Shown: piece by piece, positions 8,220 to 16,136 of the stretch
Layout of the letters: every line of letters starts with the position of its first letter
How positions within the stretch are numbered: position 1 is the first letter of the stretch
Assembly: GCA_964569295.1 (NCBI GenBank)
Contig: CAZMVU010000057.1
Span: 1-23,901, forward strand
Length of the DNA: 23,901 nucleotides
Direction of reading: 5' to 3'
Source: CAZMVU01 sp964569295
GTDB taxonomy: Bacteria; Hydrogenedentota; Hydrogenedentia; Hydrogenedentales; JAGMZX01
Notes under the pieces: model-generated
What the model was told of the DNA's origin: nothing
Databases searched by the model: none
What the model saw: the letters and a program-made list of their open reading frames with translations, nothing else
Position numbers and translations under genes: made by a program

Positions 8220-9731
8220 ATGGGACAAAAATTTCAAAAGATTCGTGCTAAAACCCTGACCGAAGCGTATAGAAAAATGCGCGATCACTACGGGCGCGAT
8301 GCCTTGGTCATCAACTCGCAGACCATCACTGAGGGCGGTTTCCTCGGCTTGTTCGGGCAGCGGGGGGTAGAGATCACGGTAAGCGTGCCCACGCCGGAAG
8401 TTGGTGCGCCGCGCCGCCAGCCTTCCCCGCTCGAACGGCGGTACACCGAACATGCCCCGCCTGAATCGCCGCCGGAAGCCGCACGGCTCCGGCATTATGA
8501 AGAACTCGTGCGCGACGCGCAACGGCGCATGAATGGGGAAGAGGAAGATGCGCAGAAACGGCCCGGTGCAGGGAAAGAGACCGCGGCGAAGGAGGTGAAG
8601 ATACACCCTGAAACACGAGTGCCGGTGGCACAGGCAAACGAAGGATTGCTGCGAAGGCGCCCGGCTGCCGGGGACAGCGGGGACTTTTCCCGGTCTCGCT
8701 ATTCCGAGGCACGCGAACGGCTTACCCGGGGAAATGGAGAAGGCGGTTTTCAGCGCGAAAATGCTCAGGCGCGCTCGTCCGTGGCCCAGGGCGCTCAGGT
8801 GCGGTCGCCCGTGGTCCCCTTTCCGAAGCAGGCGGAAGAACGCGCCCCGAGCACGCAGGTGTTGCAGCGGGAGATGCAGGAAATTCGCGACATGCTCCAG
8901 GTGCTCTACGCCGAAAACCCGGGCACCGGCCTGCCCACGGAATTCGCACACCACTACCGGCACCTGGTGAACCGGGGTGTATCGCGCAAAGTGGCGGCGC
9001 AACTCATGGGTGCGGTGTTCCGCAACGCCGACCTCGATGTGCTGCGCACAGCGTGCATTTTTGAAGAACGCCTCAAACTCGAGATCCGCCGGCGCGTGCC
9101 GGTCTCCGGCGGCATTGCGGCCGAGGCGGGGGCCTGCCGCGTGGTGACATTGTGCGGTCCCACGGGCGTCGGCAAGACCACGAACCTCGCCAAGCTCGTG
9201 GCCCAGTTCGCCGTGCGGGCGCGGGCACGTGTGGCCACGGTCACCGCCGACACCTACCGCATCGCCGCGCCGGAGCAGTTCCGGGTCTATGCGAACATCG
9301 TCGGCGTGCCGCTCAAAGTCGTGAACAATGCCGAGGAGATGAAGGGCGCCCTCGAGGCGTTCCGCGAGTATGATCTCGTGTTTATCGACACCGCCGGGTC
9401 CAGTCAGTTCAATCTCGAGCAGATTCACGAACTTAAGGAGATGCTGATTGCGGCGCAACCTTACGAAACCATCCTCGCCCTTAGTGCCAATACCCAACTG
9501 GCCGACCTGCGCACGGTGGTTTCGAACTTCAAGTGCTTGGAACCCACCTCGCTGTTGTTTACGAAGGTGGACGAAACCCGCCAATACGGTACACTATTGA
9601 GTATACTGGCCGAGGCGGCGCTGCCCCTGGCATATATCAGCGACGGGCAGAACGTGCCGGACGACATCCGCGTGGCCAATTCGGCCACCGTGGCGAACCT
9701 CCTCATGGAAGGACGAGAGCAACGTGGTTGA
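8220..9731 (+). CDS. flhF: Flagellar placement GTPase FlhF
   Basis: FlhF is an SRP-family GTPase that sets where, and with FlhG how many, flagella are built. The N-terminal B domain (KIRAKTLTEAYRKMRDHYGRDALV) is typical. Then comes a long low-complexity linker (about residues 60-220) and the NG domain: P-loop GPTGVGKTT at residue 313, TADTYRIAAPEQ, and DTAGSSQFN, which keeps DTAG of the G3 motif. Length of 503 residues is above the usual 360-450 because of the linker. AGGTGA at 8205-8210, 9 bases before ATG 8220, lies inside the end of flhA. The last 8 bases overlap flhG. The linker holds a short internal duplication at 8763-8814. Confidence 0.95.
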   Translation: MGQKFQKIRAKTLTEAYRKMRDHYGRDALVINSQTITEGGFLGLFGQRGVEITVSVPTPEVGAPRRQPSPLERRYTEHAPPESPPEAARLRHYEELVRDAQRRMNGEEEDAQKRPGAGKETAAKEVKIHPETRVPVAQANEGLLRRRPAAGDSGDFSRSRYSEARERLTRGNGEGGFQRENAQARSSVAQGAQVRSPVVPFPKQAEERAPSTQVLQREMQEIRDMLQVLYAENPGTGLPTEFAHHYRHLVNRGVSRKVAAQLMGAVFRNADLDVLRTACIFEERLKLEIRRRVPVSGGIAAEAGACRVVTLCGPTGVGKTTNLAKLVAQFAVRARARVATVTADTYRIAAPEQFRVYANIVGVPLKVVNNAEEMKGALEAFREYDLVFIDTAGSSQFNLEQIHELKEMLIAAQPYETILALSANTQLADLRTVVSNFKCLEPTSLLFTKVDETRQYGTLLSILAEAALPLAYISDGQNVPDDIRVANSATVANLLMEGREQRG

Positions 9732-10581
9732 TCAGGCGCAACAGCTTCGCAAGCTTATGTGGAACAGCCACAACGCCGCCCGCGTCATTGCGGTGACCAG
9801 CGGCAAAGGCGGCGTGGGCAAGTCCAACACCTCGGTGAATCTGGCCATTGCCCTGGCGCAGCAGAGCTGTCGCACCATCCTGCTCGATGCGGACCTCGGC
9901 CTGGCGAATGTCGAGGTGCTTATGGGCTTCAATGCCGTTTACACCTTGCAAGATGTTATCGACGGCGACCGCACTATCCGCGAAGTGCTTGTGCGTGCGC
10001 CCGGCGGCATCTATGTGGTGCCGGGCACCTCGGGCCTGGCGCAGGTGGCCGACCTGCCCACGAGCGCGCGGCACAATGTCCTCAAGGGCATTGCCGAGCT
10101 CCAGCAGATGGCCGACTTTATCATTGTGGATACCATGGCCGGTGTCGGCCAAAACGCGGTCGGCTTCGTGCTCGCGGCAGACGAGGTGCTCCTCGTGACC
10201 ACGCCGGAACCCTCAGCGATTGTCGACGCCTACACCATGCTCAAAACCATCTACAATAATCGGGAAGACGCGGTCATCCGGCTGATCGTGAACATGGCCG
10301 CCTGCGAAAACCAGGGTAAGGCCGTGGCTGCCAAGCTTGCCAACGTGGCCCGGCAATACCTCGGGCGTAATCTCAGCTACCTTGGCTACGTCCCCCGTGA
10401 CACGCATGTTTCCCAGGCAGTGATGCAATCGACCCCGTTTATGCTGGCCTACCCGGCTGCGCCCGCAACACGCAGCATCCAGCAGATCGTGGCCCACATG
10501 CTCCACCAACAGGGCGAATCCGAGCCAAAGAAAGAAACCTTCTTCCGCCGCTTCGCCCAATCCCTCGGCATCGCCAGCTGA
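9724..10581 (+). CDS. flhG: Flagellar number regulator FlhG (MinD/ParA-type ATPase)
   Basis: FlhG is a membrane-associated MinD-like ATPase that limits flagellar number and stimulates the FlhF GTPase. The N-terminus, just after the GTG start, reads VDQAQQLRKL and fits the DQAxxLR activator motif of FlhG. The deviant Walker A KGGVGKSN is near residue 27, followed by LLDADLGLANVEVLMG and a Walker B-like DFIIVDTMAGVG. The 285-residue length is normal. GTG 9724 is preferred because it overlaps the flhF stop by 8 bases, puts the DQAxxLR motif at the very N-terminus, and has AGGACGAG a few bases upstream. It is the last gene of the flagellar unit. Confidence 0.95.
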   Translation: MVDQAQQLRKLMWNSHNAARVIAVTSGKGGVGKSNTSVNLAIALAQQSCRTILLDADLGLANVEVLMGFNAVYTLQDVIDGDRTIREVLVRAPGGIYVVPGTSGLAQVADLPTSARHNVLKGIAELQQMADFIIVDTMAGVGQNAVGFVLAADEVLLVTTPEPSAIVDAYTMLKTIYNNREDAVIRLIVNMAACENQGKAVAAKLANVARQYLGRNLSYLGYVPRDTHVSQAVMQSTPFMLAYPAAPATRSIQQIVAHMLHQQGESEPKKETFFRRFAQSLGIAS

Positions 10582-10850
10582 GTACACCTTCCATCCTCGT
10601 TTCGCAGTTACACTTCTTAACAACGGCAAGTATTTGTAGCAGGAGGCTATATCACGAGGCAAGTCCTGAGCATACCTTCAGCCTCAACAGCATTACCGCA
10701 AAGGCCCCAAGAAAAAATGGGCCCTTTACGTTGCGCTTGATCCATAACCAGTCCCAGAGAGCGGGCTTGTCTTTGCGCGCCAGCGCATGAGTCTACACGC
10801 AAGCGCGGGTGCTTAACGTTCCTCTTACGCCCCGAACGGCGGGATAGGAA
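10582..10850. other. Intergenic region after flhG with a weak hairpin
   Basis: I see no gene here. At 10700-10727 there is a 9-bp stem with one C-C mismatch (AAAGGCCCC with GGGCCCTTT) around an A-rich loop. It may end flhG transcription, but no T-run follows. A second hairpin (TGCGC/GCGCA, 4-base loop) lies at 10774-10787. An AGGAGG near 10642 resembles a ribosome site but no start codon follows at a useful distance, so it could be the relic of a lost gene. Confidence 0.35.
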
Positions 10851-10880
10851 TTGACTTGCCGGGGGGGAATGGGCTAGTTT
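10851..10880 (+). promoter_or_regulatory. Possible promoter of the beta-eliminating lyase gene
   Basis: TTGACT (10851-10856) is five of six to the -35 consensus. It is followed by an 18-base spacer containing a run of G and then TAGTTT (10875-10880), a weak -10. It would give an untranslated leader of about 170 bases before the start at 11062. No better candidate is seen in this gap. Confidence 0.4.
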
Positions 10881-10978
10881 TTGTGCGCTTGTTGCAGTTT
10901 ATGGGTTTTTGCACGGTGAGAAGCGCAAGAATCAGGGGCATGTGCTCAGTTTGACGGCGGCGCCTTGCATCTCCACCA

Positions 10979-11024
10979 GGCTGCACCACATGGCTGGCGC
11001 CATGGGTCGGCGCTGTGCAGAGCC
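10979..11024 (+). promoter_or_regulatory. Possible structured element in the lyase leader
   Basis: Bases 10979-10986 (GGCTGCAC) can pair with 11015-11024 (GTGCAGAGCC) with a two-base bulge. Inside lies a perfect 5-bp hairpin ATGGC-tggc-GCCAT (10990-11003). Together they form a branched stem about 40 bases upstream of the start codon. I recognise no known riboswitch or leader peptide, and chance pairing in GC-rich DNA is possible. Confidence 0.25.
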
Positions 11025-11061
11025 AACCAATTCACGTTGAAATGATAAGGAAGCACTTCTT

Positions 11062-12519
11062 ATGGAACCGTCACGTCACATCAAGTTTTACCTCGGAGAG
11101 AACATCCCCGTCGAGCGGCACAAGGTGCGGGTGGTTCAGAAGCTGAGCCTCAAGCCCATCGAGGAGCGGCATGAGGCCATCATCGGGGCGGGCTTCAATT
11201 CGTTCCTCTTAAGCACGCGCGATGTCTTTCTCGACATGCTCACTGACAGCGGTGTGAACGCCATGAGCGACCAGCAGATCGCGTCGATGCTGGTGGCGGA
11301 CGACGCCTACGCCGGTTCGCAGAGCTTTGATCGCATGCGCGAGGCCGTGCAGGATGTGTTCGGGCTCGAGCACACCCTGCCGGTGCATCAGGGCCGGGCC
11401 GCCGAGCATGTGGTCTTCCAGGCGCTGGTGAAGCCGGGCGATGTGATCCCCATGAACTACCACTTCACGACCACGAAGGAACACATCGAGCTGCCCGGCG
11501 GAAAGATCCTCGAGATTTATGGCGATGTGGGCATCGAGATCAAGAGCACCCATCCCTTCAAGGGGAACATCGACATTGACAAGCTGAAGAAGGTATTCGC
11601 GGATTATGGGGCGGACCATGTGCCCCTCGTGCGCATGGAGGCCTCGACCAACCTGCTGGGCGGCCAGCCCTTCTCGATGCAGAACATGAAGGACGTGCGC
11701 GCCATCTGCGACGCGCACAACACCCCCCTCGTGCTGGACGCCAGCCTCATAGGTGAGAATGCGTACTTCATCAAGCAGCGCGAAGCGGGCTACGAAAACG
11801 CGTCCATCGCCGACATACTCAAGGAAATGTGCAGCCTCGCGGAGATCACGTACTTCTCGAGCCGCAAGGTGAGTTCCACCCGGGGGGGCGGTATCTGCAC
11901 GAACCACCTGAAATACTTCGACCTCATGAAGGACAGTGTCATCCTCTATGAGGGTTTCCTGACTTACGGCGGCATGTCCGTGCGCGAGATCGAGGCCATG
12001 GCCGTGGGCCTGCGCGAAACACAGGACGAAACGATTATCGCCCAGTCGCCTTCCTTCATCAAGTACATCGTCGAAGCCCTCGACGGCATGGGCATCCCGG
12101 TGATCACGCCGCCCGGCGCGCTGGGCTGCCACGTGGACGCCATGGGCTTTCTGCCCCATGTGCCACAGACGGAATACCCCGCGGGAGCACTGGTGGCGGC
12201 CTTCTATCTCATCTCGGGTGTGCGCGGGATGGAGCGCGGCACGGTCTCGATGACTCGCGACGAGAACGGCAACGACAACCTCTCCGACCTCGAGCTCATG
12301 CGCCTGGCCATGCCGCGGCGGGTATTCACGCTGTCCCAGGTGAAGTACGTGGCCGACCGCCTCAAGTGGCTTTGGGACAACCGGGAGCTCGTCGGCGGCC
12401 TGCGCTTCTACGAAGAACCCAAGGTGCTGCGCTTCTTCCTCGGGAAAATGGAGCCCACCTCGCCCTGGCCGGAGAAGCTCATCGCCAAGTTCCGCGCCGA
12501 TTTTGGCGATAGCCTGTAA
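11062..12519 (+). CDS. Beta-eliminating lyase, tryptophanase/tyrosine phenol-lyase family
   Basis: This PLP-dependent enzyme family splits tryptophan to indole, or tyrosine to phenol, giving pyruvate and ammonia. Family blocks are DDAYAGSQSFDRM, LPVHQGRAAEH, NLLGGQPFSM, ENAYFIKQRE, YEGFLTYGGM, MPRRVFT and EPKVLRFF. The likely PLP lysine is Lys269 in SSRK. At the three positions that, from memory, separate the enzymes (Thr124/Arg381/Phe448 in Citrobacter TPL, Asp/Ile/His in E. coli tryptophanase), this protein has Thr136, Arg392 and Phe458, like TPL. However, the PLP-contacting Arg of TPL is Leu229, and the loop after the lysine is changed (VSSTRGGG). At 485 residues it is longer than TPL (456), mainly through an N-terminal extension. 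AAGGAAG (11047-11053) lies 8 bases before ATG 11062. It stands alone with its own leader. Automatic annotation would probably call it tryptophanase; the real substrate is open. Confidence 0.88.
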   Translation: MEPSRHIKFYLGENIPVERHKVRVVQKLSLKPIEERHEAIIGAGFNSFLLSTRDVFLDMLTDSGVNAMSDQQIASMLVADDAYAGSQSFDRMREAVQDVFGLEHTLPVHQGRAAEHVVFQALVKPGDVIPMNYHFTTTKEHIELPGGKILEIYGDVGIEIKSTHPFKGNIDIDKLKKVFADYGADHVPLVRMEASTNLLGGQPFSMQNMKDVRAICDAHNTPLVLDASLIGENAYFIKQREAGYENASIADILKEMCSLAEITYFSSRKVSSTRGGGICTNHLKYFDLMKDSVILYEGFLTYGGMSVREIEAMAVGLRETQDETIIAQSPSFIKYIVEALDGMGIPVITPPGALGCHVDAMGFLPHVPQTEYPAGALVAAFYLISGVRGMERGTVSMTRDENGNDNLSDLELMRLAMPRRVFTLSQVKYVADRLKWLWDNRELVGGLRFYEEPKVLRFFLGKMEPTSPWPEKLIAKFRADFGDSL

Positions 12520-12570
12520 AGCCAACCATTACCCGCACAGCTAAGTTTACGTTTGCACAACGACAGGGAT

Positions 12571-12830
12571 GGTAATTCTTTGGCCGTTTGCCGTGGACCA
12601 GTGTTTATACTTGATAGAGTGTCCTGGTACCACCACTGAGCATAATTCTGGTCCCCCGGCTGTCGCTAGGAGTCACGATGTAGACGCCCTTTGGAGTGTG
12701 GTGGCTCGCCACCGCACTCCAAAGTTGTGCCAACGGTCTGCGCATCCCGGCTGCATGTTGGTATTCGCTGTCACGGGGCATATTGGCCAAACAAGTGCGT
12801 TCCCCTGCGCCATACGGCTGAAGAATTACC
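12571..12830. repeat. MITE-like inverted-repeat element, long copy
   Basis: Bases 12571-12590 (GGTAATTCTTTGGCCGTTTG) are an inverted repeat of 12811-12830, matching at 17 of 20 positions when reverse-complemented. Both ends recur together at 23517-23598 around a much shorter core. No open reading frame inside looks like a transposase. The core of the long copy contains a strong hairpin at 12689-12724. I read it as a non-autonomous repeat element of about 260 bases. I could not find a convincing target-site duplication. Confidence 0.55.
12689..12724. repeat. 16-bp near-perfect hairpin palindrome
   Basis: The left arm 12689-12704 (CTTTGGAGTGTGGTGG) pairs with 12709-12724 (CCACCGCACTCCAAAG) over 16 bp, with a single G-T wobble and a CTCG loop. 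No T-run follows on either strand, so it does not look like a normal intrinsic terminator. It could act as a structured RNA end or be a REP-like dispersed palindrome. Confidence 0.7.
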
Positions 12831-13010
12831 AGGGGTGAATAGACGGTCGGGGCAAAGGGTGCGTCTCGGTTGCCCACGTTCCGGCTCGATGCGGCACATC
12901 TGTCTGGATGGAATGTGTACTCAGGCGGGTAGGTGTCCTTGAATGAAAGTGCGCCTGAAGGGTGTACCGACAACAGTCATGGCCGAAGGGGCGGGCTTCC
13001 TTAGCCGCGT
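12831..13010. other. Intergenic region between the repeat element and the hydrolase gene
   Basis: I see no gene. An inverted repeat TCAGGCG (12921-12927) and CGCCTGA (12952-12958), separated by 24 bases, lies beyond the 3' end of the minus-strand hydrolase gene. It might help end that transcript, but it has no T-run. Confidence 0.3.
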
Positions 13011-14216
13011 TCACCTGGGATTGTCGTGGGTCTTGGGGCCGGTAGTGGCTTCTGTGTTGGCAACCCGCGCCGGTGCTGCCGCTTCGTCTATCTTCATTGC
13101 CGGTTCGGGCGGGGCCGTCTGGGCTTCGCCCGCGGCCGGCCACAGGTCTGGGGGATTGTCCACGGGCGCGGCCGGCGGCGGCGGCGGGGCCAGATGCTCC
13201 TCGAAAAACGCTTGAAACAGCGCTGTGCAATAGTCGTTGTTCTCCTTGACAATGTCCAGGGCGTGCATCCAGCCGTCGAGCCGGGCATACCAGTAGGGCA
13301 TATCGAGCTGTTGAAACTTCTCGACCAAGCGGTCTGACTGCTCGACCGGCACAACCTGATCGGTGGTGCCGTGAATCACGAGGGTGATCGGATCGCCAGG
13401 GTCGACGTAGGTGAGGGGCGACGCCTCGGTGAACCGCTCTGGATTCGCTGCAAACGTGGCATCGAGATACGAGGTGACCGTTTCGTTGTCCTGGGCTATG
13501 GGCGCGGTGAGGTCCGCGGGGCCGTACAGGTCAACGACCGCCGCCACTTCGCTCGACACGCCCGCATATCCGCCCACGTCGTTCCACTGCGCGGCTTCGG
13601 GCGCGTAGCCCACCAGCATCGACAGGTGGCCGCCCGCCGAACCGCCGATAACCGCGATACGCTCCGGGTCCACGTGGAGTTGCTCGGCATGGGCACGCAT
13701 CCAGCGCACGGCGCACTTGGCGTCCTCGATGGCCGCCGGATACTTTGCCTCGCCTTTCAAGCGATAACTGATGGACGCGGTGACATAACCCAGCTTGGCA
13801 AAATGGGTCGTGTACAGCTTGTAGTCTGTTTTACCCCCCGAGGACCAACTGCCGCCATGGATGAAGATGAGGCCGGGCGCCGGCTCCTCGATATTCGCGG
13901 GGTAATACAGGTCCAGCAGCGGCTCGACGCCCTCACGGCCATAGTCGATATCCGTGCGTTCGACGACACCCTCGGGAATCGGGATTGCCCCCCAGGGGTC
14001 GACCAGCTCGACGAACCCGAGGGCATAGGCCAGGAAGGCGGCGTTGCGCGTGGGGTAGCCTTCGGGCGGTGGCGGTACATCGGCCGGTACGTGCACCAGG
14101 TCTGGCCGCGCTTCCGGTGCACGCCCCTGGAAGAACAGCAGCCACGTGCCGATGCCCGACGCCACCAGCAAGACGACGATAAATACCCCAAAGAAGATCT
14201 TTTGTAGTTTCCGCAT
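13011..14216 (-). CDS. Membrane-anchored alpha/beta hydrolase (esterase/lipase-like, BD-FAE type)
   Basis: This is a serine hydrolase of the esterase/lipase kind, related to carboxylesterases and feruloyl-esterase-like BD-FAE proteins. The N-terminus (MRKLQKIFFGVFIVVLLVASGIG... region) is a signal anchor, so the enzyme should face the periplasm. The oxyanion motif is FIHGGSW, the nucleophile elbow is GGSAGG, the acid is probably the Asp in GTTDQVVPVEQS, and the His lies in GWMHALDIV. A proline- and alanine-rich tail of about 55 residues follows the domain. ATG 14216 is chosen because AAGGAAA lies 8 bases upstream on the minus strand; this gives 401 residues. It lies downstream of the MFS gene, but a terminator between them suggests a separate promoter. 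Substrate is unknown; acetyl or feruloyl groups on plant polysaccharide are plausible given the nearby GH10 gene. Confidence 0.88.
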   Translation of the reverse strand: MRKLQKIFFGVFIVVLLVASGIGTWLLFFQGRAPEARPDLVHVPADVPPPPEGYPTRNAAFLAYALGFVELVDPWGAIPIPEGVVERTDIDYGREGVEPLLDLYYPANIEEPAPGLIFIHGGSWSSGGKTDYKLYTTHFAKLGYVTASISYRLKGEAKYPAAIEDAKCAVRWMRAHAEQLHVDPERIAVIGGSAGGHLSMLVGYAPEAAQWNDVGGYAGVSSEVAAVVDLYGPADLTAPIAQDNETVTSYLDATFAANPERFTEASPLTYVDPGDPITLVIHGTTDQVVPVEQSDRLVEKFQQLDMPYWYARLDGWMHALDIVKENNDYCTALFQAFFEEHLAPPPPPAAPVDNPPDLWPAAGEAQTAPPEPAMKIDEAAAPARVANTEATTGPKTHDNPR

Positions 14217-14421
14217 CAGATGTGTTTCCTTCGATTCACCGGTGTGTACGGACCCTGCTGCCCATACCGATTCGGGGAATTTCGCACAGCGCGGGGCAGT
14301 CCACGCGCTTTGGGACTCGCTTGGTTCTGTCCCCATTATCCTTGGGTTGTGGGCGTCGCCCACGTTAGTGGGTGTATGCCGCGACCGGCCGGTCAGCTTA
14401 ATCAGCCCACGCCGAAGACCT
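14217..14421 (-). promoter_or_regulatory. Upstream region of the hydrolase gene with palindromes
   Basis: This gap should hold the hydrolase promoter. I see a perfect 12-bp palindrome GACCGGCCGGTC at 14383-14394 and a hairpin GTGGGC-gtc-GCCCAC at 14349-14363 that can alternatively pair as CCCAC-gtta-GTGGG (14359-14372). Either could be a regulator site. No -35/-10 pair is convincing. Confidence 0.3.
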
Positions 14422-14461
14422 GAAAAACCCGGGCGCCTCTCCTGCGTGGAAAGGCGCCCGG
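14422..14461 (-). terminator. Intrinsic terminator of the MFS transporter gene
   Basis: A perfect 10-bp stem (14429-14438 with 14452-14461, CCGGGCGCCT/AGGCGCCCGG) with a 13-base loop lies 29 bases beyond the MFS stop. Read on the minus strand it is followed by GGGTTTTTCA, giving the T-run of a Rho-independent terminator. Confidence 0.8.
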
Positions 14462-14490
14462 TGTACGGTGGCTTCAGATTATGTGCGCGG

Positions 14491-15837
14491 TCAGCCTTCG
14501 TTGTTCTCCGGTGCGATGCCGCTGTCAAGCCGCTCGATGAGCTTCTTGTAGCCGCCGCGCGACATGTCGCTGAAGTAGAGAATACCGAACACCACGAGGA
14601 TCAGCGCCGGCAGAACTATCCAAATGCGCAGGAGTTGCGTGGGGCCGTAGTTGTCGTTGAGGTAGCCCATCACCGGCCCGGCGATCCAGGTCGAGAACGC
14701 GCCGGCTGCACCGACCACGGCGAGGCCAAGGGCGCCGGTCTTCGGGAAGCGCTCGGCCGTGATGCCCAGCATGGCCGGCCACCAGAAGCAGAACCCGAAG
14801 TACATGAGGCCCGAACCCACAAACCACAGTATCGGACTCGCGGCCGTGCTGCATATCCACAGGCCCACGGCGGCGAAGGGCGCCGTGCCCGCAATAACGC
14901 CCACGGGCGACAGCTTGTGCACGACGTTGCTGCCGAATTGCCGGAGCACGAACATAAGGCCGCTGCCCCACACGAGCAGCAACACCCCGGCCGTGGCATC
15001 ACCCGTGCCGAGCTGGCTCATCACATCGTTGTAGATATTCGCTATCCACTGCCCCACACCAAGCTCGGTAGCGGCGGTGAACAGCATCATGACCAGGATG
15101 AGCAGGAAGAGCGGGCGCATAGCCGCTTCCTTGAACATGTCGCCGGTCGACACGCCGCTCGCCACACGCTCCGTGGGCGGGAACTCCTGGGCGAAAATCA
15201 TCACCGTGTAGATGACCGAGGGGATTAGAAGCAGTGCCATCTTACCTTGCCAGCCCAGAAGCGGCAGCAGCCACTCGTAGCCCTCCTCAGGCAGGGACTG
15301 GCCGATCTTTGTAAACAGGAAGGCGAACAGGCCGCCGATGACTATCCCGCCCGGGAACCAGGCATGGAAGATCATGAGGCGCTTGGCCTTCTGGTCCGGG
15401 TAGATGGTGGCGATGAGCGGGTTGCACACCGCCTCGACCAGACCATTCGCTGCCCCGATAATGAACGTCGCCGCCACGACCACCCAGAAGTTCGGTGCGA
15501 AGATGGTCAGTGCGGTGCCGCCGATGTGGCAGACCGCGGCGAGGCGCAATAACCGGCCCATGCCCAAGAGGTCGCACAAGGGCCCGCCGAACAGGATGGC
15601 CAGCCCGAAGGTGAAGAAGGCCGCACCGCTGATAATGCCGAGATAGCTCTTCACGGGGTCCTCGACCGCGGCCACGCCCTCTTCATCCAGCACCTCGAGC
15701 TCCTCGTCTTGCACCCCCACATAGGGCACGACAAACTGGTTTTCAAAGTCACCCATAATGTCGCCGCGAATAGCGAACGACATCGAGGTCGCGGCCAGCG
15801 CCACACAGCTTGCGATAAAGAGTATTTTTCTGTTCAC
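14491..15837 (-). CDS. Major facilitator superfamily (MFS) transporter
   Basis: This 12-helix inner-membrane permease of the MFS is probably a sugar or small organic solute symporter. Family features include GGPLCDLLGMGRLLRLAA after TM2 (the loop 2-3 G-x-x-x-D-x-x-G-R-R-type motif), NGLVEAVCNPLIATIYPDQK, and a C-half of six further hydrophobic segments. The arrangement recalls FucP- and sugar-symporter-like proteins, but I cannot name the substrate. An acidic insert (about residues 30-60, QDEELEVLDEEGVAAVEDP) lengthens the loop between TM1 and TM2. GTG 15837 is chosen because AAGGGAG lies 9 bases upstream on the minus strand; this gives 448 residues. An earlier ATG 20 codons upstream would add a hydrophilic extension. 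It has its own promoter (15934-15962) and terminator. Confidence 0.9.
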   Translation of the reverse strand: MNRKILFIASCVALAATSMSFAIRGDIMGDFENQFVVPYVGVQDEELEVLDEEGVAAVEDPVKSYLGIISGAAFFTFGLAILFGGPLCDLLGMGRLLRLAAVCHIGGTALTIFAPNFWVVVAATFIIGAANGLVEAVCNPLIATIYPDQKAKRLMIFHAWFPGGIVIGGLFAFLFTKIGQSLPEEGYEWLLPLLGWQGKMALLLIPSVIYTVMIFAQEFPPTERVASGVSTGDMFKEAAMRPLFLLILVMMLFTAATELGVGQWIANIYNDVMSQLGTGDATAGVLLLVWGSGLMFVLRQFGSNVVHKLSPVGVIAGTAPFAAVGLWICSTAASPILWFVGSGLMYFGFCFWWPAMLGITAERFPKTGALGLAVVGAAGAFSTWIAGPVMGYLNDNYGPTQLLRIWIVLPALILVVFGILYFSDMSRGGYKKLIERLDSGIAPENNEG

Positions 15838-15933
15838 GCGTGCGTTCTCCCTTCCCTGATTGTGTTTGATGACCGGAGATACCGGGCGCATTCCCATCTG
15901 CGTCCCAATGCCCTCCGGCTCTTCTTCCTACCG

Positions 15934-15962
15934 AGTCTAGCGCCAATGGGCCAGTGCGTCAA
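15934..15962 (-). promoter_or_regulatory. Sigma70-type promoter of the MFS transporter gene
   Basis: On the minus strand, TTGACG (15962-15957) is followed by exactly 17 bases and TAGACT (15939-15934). Transcription would begin near 15927, leaving a leader of about 90 bases before GTG 15837. Confidence 0.65.
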
Positions 15963-16136
15963 GCGGATGAAGAAGGGGAAAGAGAAGCTCGCGCATCCGC
16001 TTTCAGCAACCCACACGGATAAATGTAGACGCGGCATCCTACCGCGTTCAAAGAGGCGGTAACCCTCTTTTGTTTTGGCTGCGCCTCTGCCGCGCCGTGT
16101 AAGTCCGTGTTGCCTGGTCCGAGCCACAGTTACAAC

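Noticed and set aside
8163..9584. Long minus-strand open frame opposite flhF
   Set aside because: The flhF frame has a complete GTPase domain; the antisense frame shows no motif.
10582..11061. tRNA or known riboswitch in the flhG-lyase gap
   Set aside because: I looked for a cloverleaf and for common riboswitch cores and saw none; only weak hairpins.
12569..12973. Open frames on both strands in the gap after the lyase gene
   Set aside because: They run through the inverted-repeat element and hairpin, lack good ribosome sites and resemble no protein family.
12943..13215. Plus-strand frame of 90 codons overlapping the hydrolase 3' end
   Set aside because: It is mostly antisense to the proline- and alanine-rich tail of the hydrolase, which explains its Gly/Ala richness.
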